DNA of 37,881 bases from assembly GCF_029167205.1 (NCBI RefSeq), contig NZ_JARFPL010000025.1:1-37881 (forward strand). Reading direction: 5' to 3'. Shown one piece after another: positions 15,671 through 24,397 of this stretch; within the stretch, counting starts at the first letter, position 1, and each line of letters starts with the position of its first letter. The DNA comes from Methanocrinis alkalitolerans. Its GTDB lineage: Archaea; Halobacteriota; Methanosarcinia; Methanotrichales; Methanotrichaceae. A model generated the notes under the pieces. That model was given only the letters and a program-made list of their open reading frames with translations, was not told where the DNA came from and searched no databases. The position numbers and the translations under genes are program-made.

Positions 15671-17139
15671 CTTCTCCTCCTGATCTCTTCAAGCATCCCT
15701 TCGAAGGTGAACCTCTCCGGTACGCAGTCGACCCGGACCCCCAGCCGCTCCAGCTCCGCTTTGGTGGGGGGACCGATGGCGGCGACCGTGGCTCCTGCGA
15801 GCTTATCCCGGAGGTCTTCCTCGCAACCCAGCTCTCTTGCCCTCTCCATGAGGTTCTTGGCCGTGGAGCCGCTGGTGAAGGCGTAGATGTCGGGAGTCCC
15901 CCGCCGGATGAGCCAGTCGAGCTTCGGGTCTTCGGAGGGGGCGATGTCGTAGAGGTGGACCTCGTCCACCTCCACCGCCGCCACCTCCAGGATCTCCACC
16001 AGCTCCGGGCTCCCCCTGGCGCTCCGGAGGAGGAGGACCTTTTTGAACCTCGGAGCCAGGGCGAGGGCGAGCCCCCGGGAGCTGTAGCTCTCGGGGACGA
16101 CGGCGACGGATAGACCCCTCTCCACCAGCGCCTCCTCCGTCCGCGGGCCGATGGTGGCGAGGACCGATCCCTTGAAAAGATCGGCCAGTCCAGGGTCCCG
16201 GAGGGCGATCTCGGCGCCTGTGGCGCTGGTGAAGACGACGCAATCGGCCCTCTTTATCCTCTCGGGGAGGTCGCAAGGTAGGGGCAGCTCCAAAAAGGCT
16301 ATGGAGGGGGCGAGGACCGGCCTGAAACCCATCTTTCGGGCGACCTTCTCCGACTCGTCTCCCCGGTTGTCCGGCCTCAGGATGGCGATGGTGGGGGGCC
16401 TGAGCCTCTCGGATAGGCCGACCACATCCCCCACCACCAGGATGGCGGGGGACTCCACATCCTCCTCCTTCGCCCTCTCGACGATATCGCCGAGGCTTGC
16501 GACGACGAGCCTCTCTTCGGGGCTCCACCCCTTCTCTATCAGCGCCGCCGGGGTCTTCGGAGATCTTCCGCCCCGCAGGAGGGCCGAGACGTTATCGGCG
16601 AGCCTCGATACCCCCATCAGGACGACGAGGGTTCCACCGACCCGGGCCAGGGCCTCCCAGTCCAGCTCGTCGTCCTTTCCTGGCTCCTCGTGGCCGGTGA
16701 CGACGGTGAAGGCGGTGGCGACGCCCCTATGGGTGACGGGGATCCCCGCACCCGCGGGGACCGATATCGCCGACGTCACTCCGGGGACGACCTCGAAGGG
16801 TATGCCTGCTGCGGCGAGGGCGAGCCCCTCTTCGCCCCCCCTCCCGAAGACGAAGGGGTCGCCCCCCTTCAGCCTAACCACTCTCTTTCCCTCCCTTGCC
16901 TTCTCCACCAGAAGATCGTTTATCTCCTCCTGGGAGAGCTTGTGGCGGCCGGGAAGCTTCCCTACGTCGATCATCTCCGCCCCTTCAGCAGCCCAACCCA
17001 GGACCTCGGAAGAGAGGAGACGGTCGAATAAGACGACCTCTGCCTCCTCCATCAACCTCTTGGCCTTCAGGGTCACGAGCTGCGGATCGCCGGGGCCGGC
17101 GCCCACCAGCCAGACCTTCCCGCCTTCAGACCTTTCCAA
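15667..17139 (-). CDS. cobA-hemD: Fused uroporphyrinogen-III C-methyltransferase and uroporphyrinogen-III synthase
   Basis: Residues about 8-245 are a SAM-dependent uroporphyrinogen-III methyltransferase (VWLVGAGPGDPQLVTLKA, VVRLKGGDPFVFGRGGEE, PGVTSAISVPAGAGIPVTHR), making precorrin-2. Residues about 248-490 are HemD (VVFTSATGAEI, ATIGPRTEEAL, FTSGSTAKNL, AAIGPPTKAEL), which closes hydroxymethylbilane to uroporphyrinogen III. The fusion couples two successive steps leading to siroheme, heme, cobamides and F430. It starts with TTG at 17139; GGTGAGG lies four bases upstream, and the start overlaps the end of hemC by 14 bases. Its stop overlaps the ahbC start. Confidence 0.94.
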   Translation of the reverse strand: MERSEGGKVWLVGAGPGDPQLVTLKAKRLMEEAEVVLFDRLLSSEVLGWAAEGAEMIDVGKLPGRHKLSQEEINDLLVEKAREGKRVVRLKGGDPFVFGRGGEEGLALAAAGIPFEVVPGVTSAISVPAGAGIPVTHRGVATAFTVVTGHEEPGKDDELDWEALARVGGTLVVLMGVSRLADNVSALLRGGRSPKTPAALIEKGWSPEERLVVASLGDIVERAKEEDVESPAILVVGDVVGLSERLRPPTIAILRPDNRGDESEKVARKMGFRPVLAPSIAFLELPLPCDLPERIKRADCVVFTSATGAEIALRDPGLADLFKGSVLATIGPRTEEALVERGLSVAVVPESYSSRGLALALAPRFKKVLLLRSARGSPELVEILEVAAVEVDEVHLYDIAPSEDPKLDWLIRRGTPDIYAFTSGSTAKNLMERARELGCEEDLRDKLAGATVAAIGPPTKAELERLGVRVDCVPERFTFEGMLEEIRRRR

Positions 17140-18031
17140 CGTTCCTCACCGCCTCTTCTGCAAGATCGCGTCCCCCCATCTCCACAAGCCTCCGGCTCAG
17201 ATCCGTCGCCCCGTTTATGTGGTCGTCCGCCGGGACCCTCCCGTCCACCCGGACGAACCTCGACCCGTCCAGGGACAATACCTCGGCCTCGACGAGGATT
17301 TCGGCCCCATCCAGCCTCGCAAAGGCTGCCATGGGGACGACGCAGGAGCCGCCGATCGCCTCCAGGATCACCCGCTCCACCTCCGTCTCCCTCCTGGTGG
17401 GGAGGTGGTCGATCTCGCCGACCGCCTCCTCGGCCCTGCCCCGGGTCGTCACCACTGCGATCGCCCCCTGGTTTGCCGAAGGAAGGAACCTCTCGGGGTC
17501 CAGGACGGAGTACTGAGGACGGTATCCCATCCTCTCTATCCCCGCCTCGGCGAGGACGATCGCCCTGTACCTCCCCTCGTCGAGCTTCCGAAGCCTCGTC
17601 TCCAGGTTCCCCCGGAGGGACTCAATGACCAGGTCCGGCCTCGCCCGTCGCAGTTGCGAAGCTCGCCTCATGCTGCAGGTCCCGACGACCGCCCCCTCCT
17701 CCAGCTCGTCGATGGTGGCGCCGTCGCCGCTCACCAGGACGTCGAAGGGGGAGTCTCTCGGAAGGACGGCAGCTATGACGAGCCCTCCCGGCCTCTTGGA
17801 TGGGAGGTCCTTCATGCTGTGGACGGCGACGTCGATCTCGCCTGCAGCCATACGGTCGTCGATCTCCTTGACGAAGAGCCCCCTCCCTGATACCATGTGG
17901 AGGGGGACGTCCTGGACCTGGTCTCCTCTCGTCTTGACGATCGCCAGGCTCGTCTCGATCCCCCTCGCCTCCAGGAGGGATATGGCGGTCTTCGTCTGCC
18001 GCAGCGCTAGAGGGCTCCCGCGGCTTCCCAC
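17126..18031 (-). CDS. hemC: Porphobilinogen deaminase (hydroxymethylbilane synthase)
   Basis: HemC joins four porphobilinogens to hydroxymethylbilane on a dipyrromethane cofactor. The sequence shows GSRGSPLALRQT, KTRGDQVQDVPL, HSMKDLPS, GTCSMRRASQL, SLRGNLETRLRKL and the cofactor-binding cysteine in GGSCVVPMAA (residue 230). The start is GTG at 18031, two bases after the hemL stop. Family members usually begin a few residues earlier (LTVGSRGS), and the bases before the GTG do encode LT in frame, but no standard start codon lies there. About 301 residues, normal length. Second gene of the tetrapyrrole operon. Confidence 0.94.
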   Translation of the reverse strand: MGSRGSPLALRQTKTAISLLEARGIETSLAIVKTRGDQVQDVPLHMVSGRGLFVKEIDDRMAAGEIDVAVHSMKDLPSKRPGGLVIAAVLPRDSPFDVLVSGDGATIDELEEGAVVGTCSMRRASQLRRARPDLVIESLRGNLETRLRKLDEGRYRAIVLAEAGIERMGYRPQYSVLDPERFLPSANQGAIAVVTTRGRAEEAVGEIDHLPTRRETEVERVILEAIGGSCVVPMAAFARLDGAEILVEAEVLSLDGSRFVRVDGRVPADDHINGATDLSRRLVEMGGRDLAEEAVRNVGKV

Positions 18032-18033
18032 CG

Positions 18034-19302
18034 TCAGCTTTTCAGGTTTAACTTGTAGGCCTCCAGAGTTTCGTTGATGACCTCATCGGAATGGGCGGCG
18101 GATAAGAAGTTCGTCTCAAACTGGCTCGGGGGGAGAAATACCCCCGAGGCGAGCATCCGCCGGAAGAATGCGAAGTATCCGGCCTTGTCGCACCGGAGAG
18201 CCTCGACGTAGTTTCTTGGATGATCGCCGAAGAAGATCTTGAAGATCGAGGCGATCCCCACCACCGAATAGCCCAGCCCCAGGTCCTCGACGATATCCGA
18301 GAGCGCCGCCCTCAGGCCGTCCCCGACGGCGTTGAGCCTATCGAGGACCCTCTGCCCTTCCAGGAAGTCGAGGGTCGCCATCCCGGCGGCTAATGATACC
18401 GGACTTCCGTTGAAGGTCCCCGCCTGGTAGACCCCGCCGCTGGGGGCGACGGTCTCCATCAGATTCCGCCTGCCGCCGACGACCCCTATGGGGAAGCCTC
18501 CGCCGATGATCTTCCCCAGGGTCGTCATGTCGGGGACGACGCCGTAGAAGGCCTGGGCTCCCCCGAGGCTGAGCCGGAAGCCGGTGATCACCTCGTCGAA
18601 TATCAGAAGGACGCCGTGATCCTCCGTCAGCCGCCGGACCCCCTCCAGGTACCCCTCCTCGGGGAGGATCGGTCCGATGTTCCCCAGGACCGGCTCCATG
18701 ATCACCGCTGCTACCTCCCCGTCGAAGCCCTCGAGGAGAGATTCGATCGCCGAAAGGTCATTGTAGGGGACCTGGAGGGTGTTTTTGGCCGTATCCTTCG
18801 GGACGCCCAGGGAGTCGGGGGTCCCCAGGGTCGTGGCGCCGGAGCCCGCCTTCACCAGGACGGAGTCGTGGGCTCCGTGGAAGCCTCCTTCCACCTTGAC
18901 TATCCTCTCTTTGCCGGTGTACCCCCGGGCTATCCTCAGGGCTGCCATCGTCGCCTCCGTCCCGGTGTTGACGAACCTGAGCATATCGATGCTCGGATAA
19001 TGGCCGACGATCCTTTTTGCGAGGTCGACCTCCAGCTCCGACGGGGTCCCGTAGAGCCAGCCTTGCTCCAGCTGCTCAACGACCCTATTCATGACGGCGG
19101 GGTGTCTGTGCCCCAGGATCATGGGGCCGTAGGCGAGGCAGTAGTCGATGAGCTTTTGGCCGTCCACCGTCCAGAGGAAGGGTCCCTGGGCCCTGGAGAC
19201 GTAGAAGGGGTAGGGGGATATCGCCCGGACGGGGCTGCTGACGCCCCCCGGCATCAGCCTCTTGGCGGCCTCGAAGAGCTCTCTGGAGGCATCAGAAGTC
19301 AT
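18034..19302 (-). CDS. hemL: Glutamate-1-semialdehyde 2,1-aminomutase
   Basis: A PLP-dependent class III aminotransferase-fold enzyme that makes 5-aminolevulinate in the C5 pathway. Motifs: RLMPGGVSSPVRA, VNTGTEATMAALRIARGYTG, FDEVITGFR and the PLP lysine at 264 (TLGKIIGGGFPIG). The length, 422 residues, is typical. It is first in the tetrapyrrole operon and is followed after two bases by hemC. hemA and hemB, needed before and after this step, are not in the window. Several A/T-rich boxes lie in the 19303-19420 leader, including TCTATAGG about 30 bases upstream, so the promoter cannot be fixed. Confidence 0.95.
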   Translation of the reverse strand: MTSDASRELFEAAKRLMPGGVSSPVRAISPYPFYVSRAQGPFLWTVDGQKLIDYCLAYGPMILGHRHPAVMNRVVEQLEQGWLYGTPSELEVDLAKRIVGHYPSIDMLRFVNTGTEATMAALRIARGYTGKERIVKVEGGFHGAHDSVLVKAGSGATTLGTPDSLGVPKDTAKNTLQVPYNDLSAIESLLEGFDGEVAAVIMEPVLGNIGPILPEEGYLEGVRRLTEDHGVLLIFDEVITGFRLSLGGAQAFYGVVPDMTTLGKIIGGGFPIGVVGGRRNLMETVAPSGGVYQAGTFNGSPVSLAAGMATLDFLEGQRVLDRLNAVGDGLRAALSDIVEDLGLGYSVVGIASIFKIFFGDHPRNYVEALRCDKAGYFAFFRRMLASGVFLPPSQFETNFLSAAHSDEVINETLEAYKLNLKS

Positions 19303-19469
19303 GAAACATGCACCGGATGGATTGACCCCCTATAGATAGAAGAACCTTGCGATTAGATGGAAAGGTCGTAATAACTTTTGATTCTCTCATCCGCAGCAAG
19401 GGTATAACAATCCGGAAGAGGTCAGAATTTTTATCTGGCCGGGATTGCGGGGACGGGACCGGGGTGGGT

Positions 19470-20672
19470 TCACTCCTCCTCTCTCCATGCCGCCTCCTCC
19501 GCCCTCCTCGCCACCTCCCTCAGGGAAAGGCCGCTCTCTCTGGCGATCTGCCGGCAGTCGTCGTGCTCGGCCTTGATCCGGAGGACTTCGTCCCCGAGGA
19601 AGCTCACCTTCGCCCTCACCCTGAAAGGCCGGCCGCTGATCTCGAAGGCGACCTCCCTTTCCTCCCTCTCGGCGACGAACCGGTGGAGGCTGGGAAAAAC
19701 CCTGACCCCAAGGCTACCCGTCTCCTTCATCACGATCCGGGCTAGCCGCTGCGCCTCCTCCTTCCTCGCCAAAACTTTGACGAGGCTTGCCGGCCTTCCC
19801 TTCTTCATCAGAGCCGGGACGATGGCGACGTCCAGGGCCCCCTCCTCCATCAGGATCTCTAAAAGGCCGCCCAGGACCTCGCCGGTGACGTCGTCGACGT
19901 TCGTCTCCAGCTGGACGACCCGGTCGTGGTGGGGATGGCCCCCGCCTGCGCCCTTCGGCGCCGCCATCTCCCCGACGACGGTCCGCAGGAGGTTTGGGAT
20001 CGCCAAATCCTTCGTTCCGGCTCCGTAGCCCGAGGCCCCGGCCCGGATCAGGGGATATTCGGCGGCGGCCTCGTCGGCGAACCCCGCCAGGATCGCCGCC
20101 CCCGTGGGGGTCAATAGCTCCCCCTCGACGGGCCCACCCCTCCAGAGGAGCCCCGATCCCTTAAGGACCTCCAGGGTCGCGGGGGCGGGGACGGGGAGGC
20201 GGCCGTGGGCGGCGACGACGGTCCCCGATCCGACGGATATCGGCAGGACGACTACCCTATCGACGGCGAGGCTCGAAAGGGCGGCAGAGGATCCGGCGAT
20301 GTCGGCGAGGGCGTCCATCGCCCCGATCTCGTGGAACCGCGCCTCCTCTCCGGAGACGCCGTGGACCCTCCCCTCCGCGGAGGCCAGGATCTCCATGATC
20401 TGCAGGGCACGGTCAAGGGCGTGGGGGGCGAGGGTTGCCGCAGCCAGGATCGACCTCGCCTCCGCCAGGGTCCTGTACCTCTTCCCGCCGGCATGGATCC
20501 TGACCCTGGTGGAGGAGATGTGGTGCCTCTCTTCCCTCGACGTCTCAAGGCCGCAGCCGACCGCCTCGACGGCTTTCCTTACGGCGTCGGGGTCTGCCCC
20601 CAGGTCCAGGAGGGATGCCATGATCATATCGCCGGAGGCGCCGGAGGAGGGGTCGAAGAGGAGGAGTCTCAT
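19470..20672 (-). CDS. larC: LarC family nickel-insertion protein
   Basis: The 400-residue protein begins LLFDPSSGASGDM and continues with HEIGAMDALADIAGS, PVPAPATLEVLKG, LLTPTGAAIL, a His-rich GGGHPHHDR, LETNVDDVTGE and LMKKGRPA: the LarC/DUF111 family. LarC inserts nickel into the pincer nucleotide of lactate racemase. Many methanogens have larC without lactate racemase, so its substrate here is uncertain; nickel chemistry for another cofactor is possible (inference). It starts at ATG 20672 with a strong TATA box centred 27 bases upstream, so the transcript is nearly leaderless and separate from the fmd-fdh operon. larA, larB and larE are not in the window. Confidence 0.9.
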   Translation of the reverse strand: MRLLLFDPSSGASGDMIMASLLDLGADPDAVRKAVEAVGCGLETSREERHHISSTRVRIHAGGKRYRTLAEARSILAAATLAPHALDRALQIMEILASAEGRVHGVSGEEARFHEIGAMDALADIAGSSAALSSLAVDRVVVLPISVGSGTVVAAHGRLPVPAPATLEVLKGSGLLWRGGPVEGELLTPTGAAILAGFADEAAAEYPLIRAGASGYGAGTKDLAIPNLLRTVVGEMAAPKGAGGGHPHHDRVVQLETNVDDVTGEVLGGLLEILMEEGALDVAIVPALMKKGRPASLVKVLARKEEAQRLARIVMKETGSLGVRVFPSLHRFVAEREEREVAFEISGRPFRVRAKVSFLGDEVLRIKAEHDDCRQIARESGLSLREVARRAEEAAWREEE

Positions 20673-20693
20673 GGAGGAGGGTGGAGTGCCGCC

Positions 20694-20704
20694 TTTTTAA
20701 ATAT
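20694..20704 (-). promoter_or_regulatory. TATA box of larC
   Basis: Minus-strand ATATTTAAAAA is centred about 27 bases before the larC ATG, implying leaderless or near-leaderless transcription. It lies directly after the hairpin that ends the fmd-fdh operon. Confidence 0.6.
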
Positions 20705-20708
20705 GGAT

Positions 20709-20728
20709 TGGTCCCCCGGCGGGGACCA
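20709..20728 (-). terminator. GC-rich hairpin closing the fmd-fdh operon
   Basis: A perfect 8-bp inverted repeat (TGGTCCCC, CGGC loop, GGGGACCA on the plus strand) lies about 24 bases downstream of the last operon gene and just before the larC TATA box. No long T-run follows; it could end transcription or protect the 3' end. Confidence 0.42.
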
Positions 20729-20751
20729 GCGTGGAGGATTTACTTCCGCCT

Positions 20752-23508
20752 TCACGAAGGGATCTTCTCTATCCGTATGGCGCACGCCTTATACTCCGGC
20801 GTCTTCGCCTGGGGATCCAGGGCGGCGTTGGTGAGAAGGTTGGTGAGAACGTCCTGGTAGTGGAAGGACATGAAGGCGACGCCCCGGGATGACTTATCGG
20901 TGACCCTCGCCTTCGTCCTCACCTCGCCTCGCCTGGACCGGACCAGGACCGTCTCCCCGTCCTCGATCCCCAGCTCCCCGGCGTCCGCAGGGCTTATCTC
21001 TATCGTCTCCTCCGGCCATATCCACATTATCCCTTTTGAGCGACGGGTCATGGAGCCGCAGTTGTAATGCTCCCTTCTTCGGCCGGTGGTGAGGATCAGG
21101 GGATAGTCCGGATCGGGCTCCTCGGCGGGGGGGCTGTGCTCTGCGCCGTTGAACTTGCCGAGCCCCCGGCTGAAACAGCCGAGGTGCATCGTCTCCGTCC
21201 CCGGGTGGTCTATCGAGGGGCAGGGCCACTGGAGGCCCCGAGGGTCCAGCCGCTCAAAGCTCACTCCGGCGAAGATCGGCGCCAGAGATGATATCTCCTC
21301 CATGATCTCGGAGGGGTGGCTGTACTTCATCGGATAGCCCATCTTCCTAGCGATGAGGCAGATCGTCTCCCAGTTCGCAAGGCCGCAGAGAGGAGGGATC
21401 GCTCTGTTCACCCGCTGGATCCTCCGCTCCCCGTTGGTGAAGGTCCCGTCGCACTCGGCGAAGCTTGCGGCCGGAAGGATGACGTCAGCGTACTTGGTCG
21501 TCTCGGTGGGAAATATCTCCTGGACGACGAGGAACTCCAGGGCCTCCATGGAGGAGCGGACGCGGTTGGTATCGGGCTCTGTCTGGGCAACGTCCTCCCC
21601 CAGGATATAGAGCCCCCGGACGCCTCTTGCTTCCGCGAGCCGCTCCATCATCTCTGTGGAGGTGAGGCCGGGATTTGCGGGGAGGCGGACCTTCCAGGCA
21701 TCTTCGAACTTGGATCGGATCTTCGCGTCCGTCACCGGCTGGTAGCCGACGTAGTTGTTGGGAAGGGCCCCCATGTCGCAGGCCCCCTGGACGTTGTTCT
21801 GACCCCGCAAGGGCATCACCCCCGTCGACCTGCGGCCGACGTTCCCCGTCAGCATGGCGAGGTTGCCCAGGGAGATCACGTTGGCGGTCCCGGTGACGTG
21901 CTCTGTCATCCCCAGGCTGTAGATGATCATCGCCTTATCCGCCCCGGCGTAGAGCCGGGCGGCTTCGATGATATCCCCTGCGGGAACCCCGGTTATCTCG
22001 GCAGCCCTCTCTGGCGGATATCCCTCGACCACCTTCCTGAACTCCTCGAACCCCTCGGTCCGGCTGGCGATGAACTCCCTATCCTCCAGCCCCTCCCGGA
22101 GGATGACGTTCATCATCCCGTTGAGGAGGGCGATGTTCGTCCCCGGCCGCAGGTTCAGCCAGACCTTCGACCGGCCGACGAGCTCGATCTTCCGGGGGTC
22201 GGCGACTATGATCTTTCTTCCCTTCTTCGCCGCAGCGATCACCTTCAGGCCGACGATGGGATGAGCCTCGGTGGTGTTGGAGCCGATGATGAACAGCACA
22301 TCGGCGTCTTCGATCTGATCGAAAGAGTTGGTGGCGGCACCGCTGCCGAAGCAGGCAGCGAGGCCCGTCACCGAAGGGGCATGGCAGACCCGGGCGCAGT
22401 TGTCGACGTTGTTGGTGCCGAAGGCCGCCCGAGCGAGCTTCTGAACCAGGTAGTTCTCCTCGTTGGTGCACCGGGATGAGGAGAGGGCTGCCAGGGAGTC
22501 GGGACCGTATTTGTCCCGGATCTCGGAGAACCTTCTCGCGACGAGGTCGAGGGCCTCCTCGAGAGTAGCCTCCTCGAATCGGCCGTTCCGTCTTATCAGA
22601 GGGGTGGTGATGCGGTCGGGATGATGGACGATCTCGTCGAGGCCGAAGCGGCCCTTGACGCAGAGCTGACCCCGATTCACCGGGCCCTCTCCATCCGGAG
22701 AGACGGTGATTATCATGCCATCTCTGACTCCAAGCTTCAGCCGGCAGCCGACACCGCAGTAGGGGCAGACGGTGGAGACCGTCCTCTCCGGCCGGACCCA
22801 TTTCTCAGACCTGACGGATAGGGCGCCGGTGGGGCAGACGTCGATGCATGCGCCGCAGAACTTGCAGTCGGAGTCCATCAAAGATGAGGGTCCTATCCAG
22901 TGCATCCTGTGAAAGTCGGGGTTGCTCTTGAGGACCCCCTCCCCGCGGACCTCTGCGCATACTCGCACGCATCGGCTGCACATGATGCAGAGGTTGTAGT
23001 TGCGGTCGAAGAAGGGCTCTCTTAAAACCTGCATATTCCGAAAAGTGTGCTGATATCTGACCTTCTCCAGGCCGACGAACTCCACCGCCTCCTGCAGCTC
23101 GCACCTCCCATCTTGCGGGCAGTACTTGCAGCCCACGGTCACCGGAAACTTCCTCATGCACTCCCGCAGGTCGGCGCATTCGTCCTTTCTATCGCAAAAG
23201 AGGCATGATGTAGGATGATTGGTGAGGGCGAGGAGGATCTCCAGGGTGTGCCTTCTCATCTCCTGCAGCTCTCCAGTCCGGGTCTTTACCACCATCCCCT
23301 CTTCCGCCGGAGTATTGCAGGATGTAGGATAGTTATCAAGCCCCTCTACAGAGACGATGCAGAGCTTGCAGGAGCCTATGGGCTCCAAGGATGGGTGATC
23401 ACAGAGCGCCGGCACATAAGAGCCGGCTTTCCGGGCTGCATCGAGGATGGTAGCCCCCGGGGGGACCGTCACCTCTCGGCCGTCGATGGTAAGGGTTATT
23501 TCAGACAT
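20752..23508 (-). CDS. Formate dehydrogenase catalytic subunit with NuoG-like iron-sulfur N-terminus
   Basis: The 918-residue protein has a [2Fe-2S] domain (Cys 36, 47, 50, 64), a region with HTLEILLALTNHPTSCLFC and CKYCPQDGRCELQ resembling the NuoG His-Cys3 cluster domain, two [4Fe-4S] motifs (Cys 174-184 and 215-225), then a molybdopterin oxidoreductase domain with its own cluster (Cys 248, 251, 255, 283). The metal-ligand cysteine is at 375 (NVDNCARVCHAPSV), replacing selenocysteine. This is the layout of FdhA/FdhF of NAD- or hydrogenase-linked CO2 reductases. Such subunits normally work with a flavin or hydrogenase partner, but none is seen here. ATG 23508 with AGGAG 11 bases upstream is preferred over an upstream start at 23541. 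Last gene of the fmd-fdh operon. The substrate formate/CO2 is inferred from the family. Confidence 0.85.
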   Translation of the reverse strand: MSEITLTIDGREVTVPPGATILDAARKAGSYVPALCDHPSLEPIGSCKLCIVSVEGLDNYPTSCNTPAEEGMVVKTRTGELQEMRRHTLEILLALTNHPTSCLFCDRKDECADLRECMRKFPVTVGCKYCPQDGRCELQEAVEFVGLEKVRYQHTFRNMQVLREPFFDRNYNLCIMCSRCVRVCAEVRGEGVLKSNPDFHRMHWIGPSSLMDSDCKFCGACIDVCPTGALSVRSEKWVRPERTVSTVCPYCGVGCRLKLGVRDGMIITVSPDGEGPVNRGQLCVKGRFGLDEIVHHPDRITTPLIRRNGRFEEATLEEALDLVARRFSEIRDKYGPDSLAALSSSRCTNEENYLVQKLARAAFGTNNVDNCARVCHAPSVTGLAACFGSGAATNSFDQIEDADVLFIIGSNTTEAHPIVGLKVIAAAKKGRKIIVADPRKIELVGRSKVWLNLRPGTNIALLNGMMNVILREGLEDREFIASRTEGFEEFRKVVEGYPPERAAEITGVPAGDIIEAARLYAGADKAMIIYSLGMTEHVTGTANVISLGNLAMLTGNVGRRSTGVMPLRGQNNVQGACDMGALPNNYVGYQPVTDAKIRSKFEDAWKVRLPANPGLTSTEMMERLAEARGVRGLYILGEDVAQTEPDTNRVRSSMEALEFLVVQEIFPTETTKYADVILPAASFAECDGTFTNGERRIQRVNRAIPPLCGLANWETICLIARKMGYPMKYSHPSEIMEEISSLAPIFAGVSFERLDPRGLQWPCPSIDHPGTETMHLGCFSRGLGKFNGAEHSPPAEEPDPDYPLILTTGRRREHYNCGSMTRRSKGIMWIWPEETIEISPADAGELGIEDGETVLVRSRRGEVRTKARVTDKSSRGVAFMSFHYQDVLTNLLTNAALDPQAKTPEYKACAIRIEKIPS

Positions 23509-23571
23509 CTTATCAATCGCTCCTGAGAGTGGCGGTATCAATTGTAAGAGGAGGTTTGTGGAAGAGGAAGG

Positions 23572-24354
23572 TCACTTTGAACAGATGCACCACCTCTCCA
23601 GGCCGAGGAGGCGGGCGGCCCCTGCGATGGTCGTCCCGTAGAAGACGACCCGGTTTTCGAACCGATCAGCCAGCTCCATAAGGCCGTCGATGGTGCCGTT
23701 GACGAGGGTGGTGCCTGTGATCAGAACTGTGGGGCAGCTCTCAAAGAGGGAACTGGGGCGGGCACCGTCCAGGACCTTGACCCCCGAACGGATCTCACCG
23801 GCACAGGCTAGGTCTGAGACCATCACCCCCTCGGGGCCGAATATATCAACCAGAGACGAGAGGATGGCGGGCTGCATCCCCACAAGCCCCACCGGATAAA
23901 CGTTCACCTCTCTCAACCGTTGGCCTAGGCTTGCGGCACAGTCCCGGGGGCCGGCATCCCTGCAGTGGACCGTCCCCTCCACCAGCCCCAGATCTCTCAT
24001 GACGGCGTTGATGGTCGACACGAGGACCGCCCGCTCGAAGGTCTTCTCCAGCGAGAGCTCCAGCACCTCCTCCAGGGTTCCGCTGAAGACGCCCCGGGCG
24101 GAGGTGAAGGCCTGGCCAAAAGACCCCCTATAACTCGCCTCCATCAGGATCTCTCTTCCCCTCAGGATGGGGAAGTCGTCCCTCCCGGGGTTTCCGATCG
24201 CCTCGTCGCTCTTGAGGGGGCGGGTCGCTACCACCTGATCGTCCAGCTCGTCCCTCGAAACGCCCCTCTGGGCGCACCAGCGGTCCAGCTCGGAGATGAA
24301 CAGGAACCTTGCGACCTCTAAAAGATCCGTCATCCCGGTATTTTCGTTATTCAT
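23572..24354 (-). CDS. DUF364 / putative heavy-metal chelation protein
   Basis: The 260-residue protein has an N-terminal region with GREILMEASYRGSFGQAFT and TINAVMRDLGLVEGTVHC, and a C-terminal Rossmann-like DUF364 domain (VGLVGMQPAIL, VMVSDLA, CPTVLITGTTLVNGTIDGL, VVFYGTTIAGAARLLG). The family is annotated as putative heavy-metal chelation and is often found near metal and molybdenum enzymes, but no reaction is established. It sits between an FdhD homologue and the large formate dehydrogenase, so a role in loading or maturing these metal-pterin enzymes is the natural inference. ATG 24354 lies just after GAGGGTGA. Cysteines cluster at the centre (HCRDAGPRDC) and the C-terminus (WCICSK). Confidence 0.72.
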   Translation of the reverse strand: MNNENTGMTDLLEVARFLFISELDRWCAQRGVSRDELDDQVVATRPLKSDEAIGNPGRDDFPILRGREILMEASYRGSFGQAFTSARGVFSGTLEEVLELSLEKTFERAVLVSTINAVMRDLGLVEGTVHCRDAGPRDCAASLGQRLREVNVYPVGLVGMQPAILSSLVDIFGPEGVMVSDLACAGEIRSGVKVLDGARPSSLFESCPTVLITGTTLVNGTIDGLMELADRFENRVVFYGTTIAGAARLLGLERWCICSK

Positions 24355-24397
24355 TCTCACCCTCGCCTTCGGGATTCAAAAGAGCCTGACGCCATCG

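Noticed and set aside
21316..22479. 387-codon plus-strand frame opposite the large formate dehydrogenase
   Set aside because: Antisense of a well-conserved molybdopterin domain with no motifs of its own.
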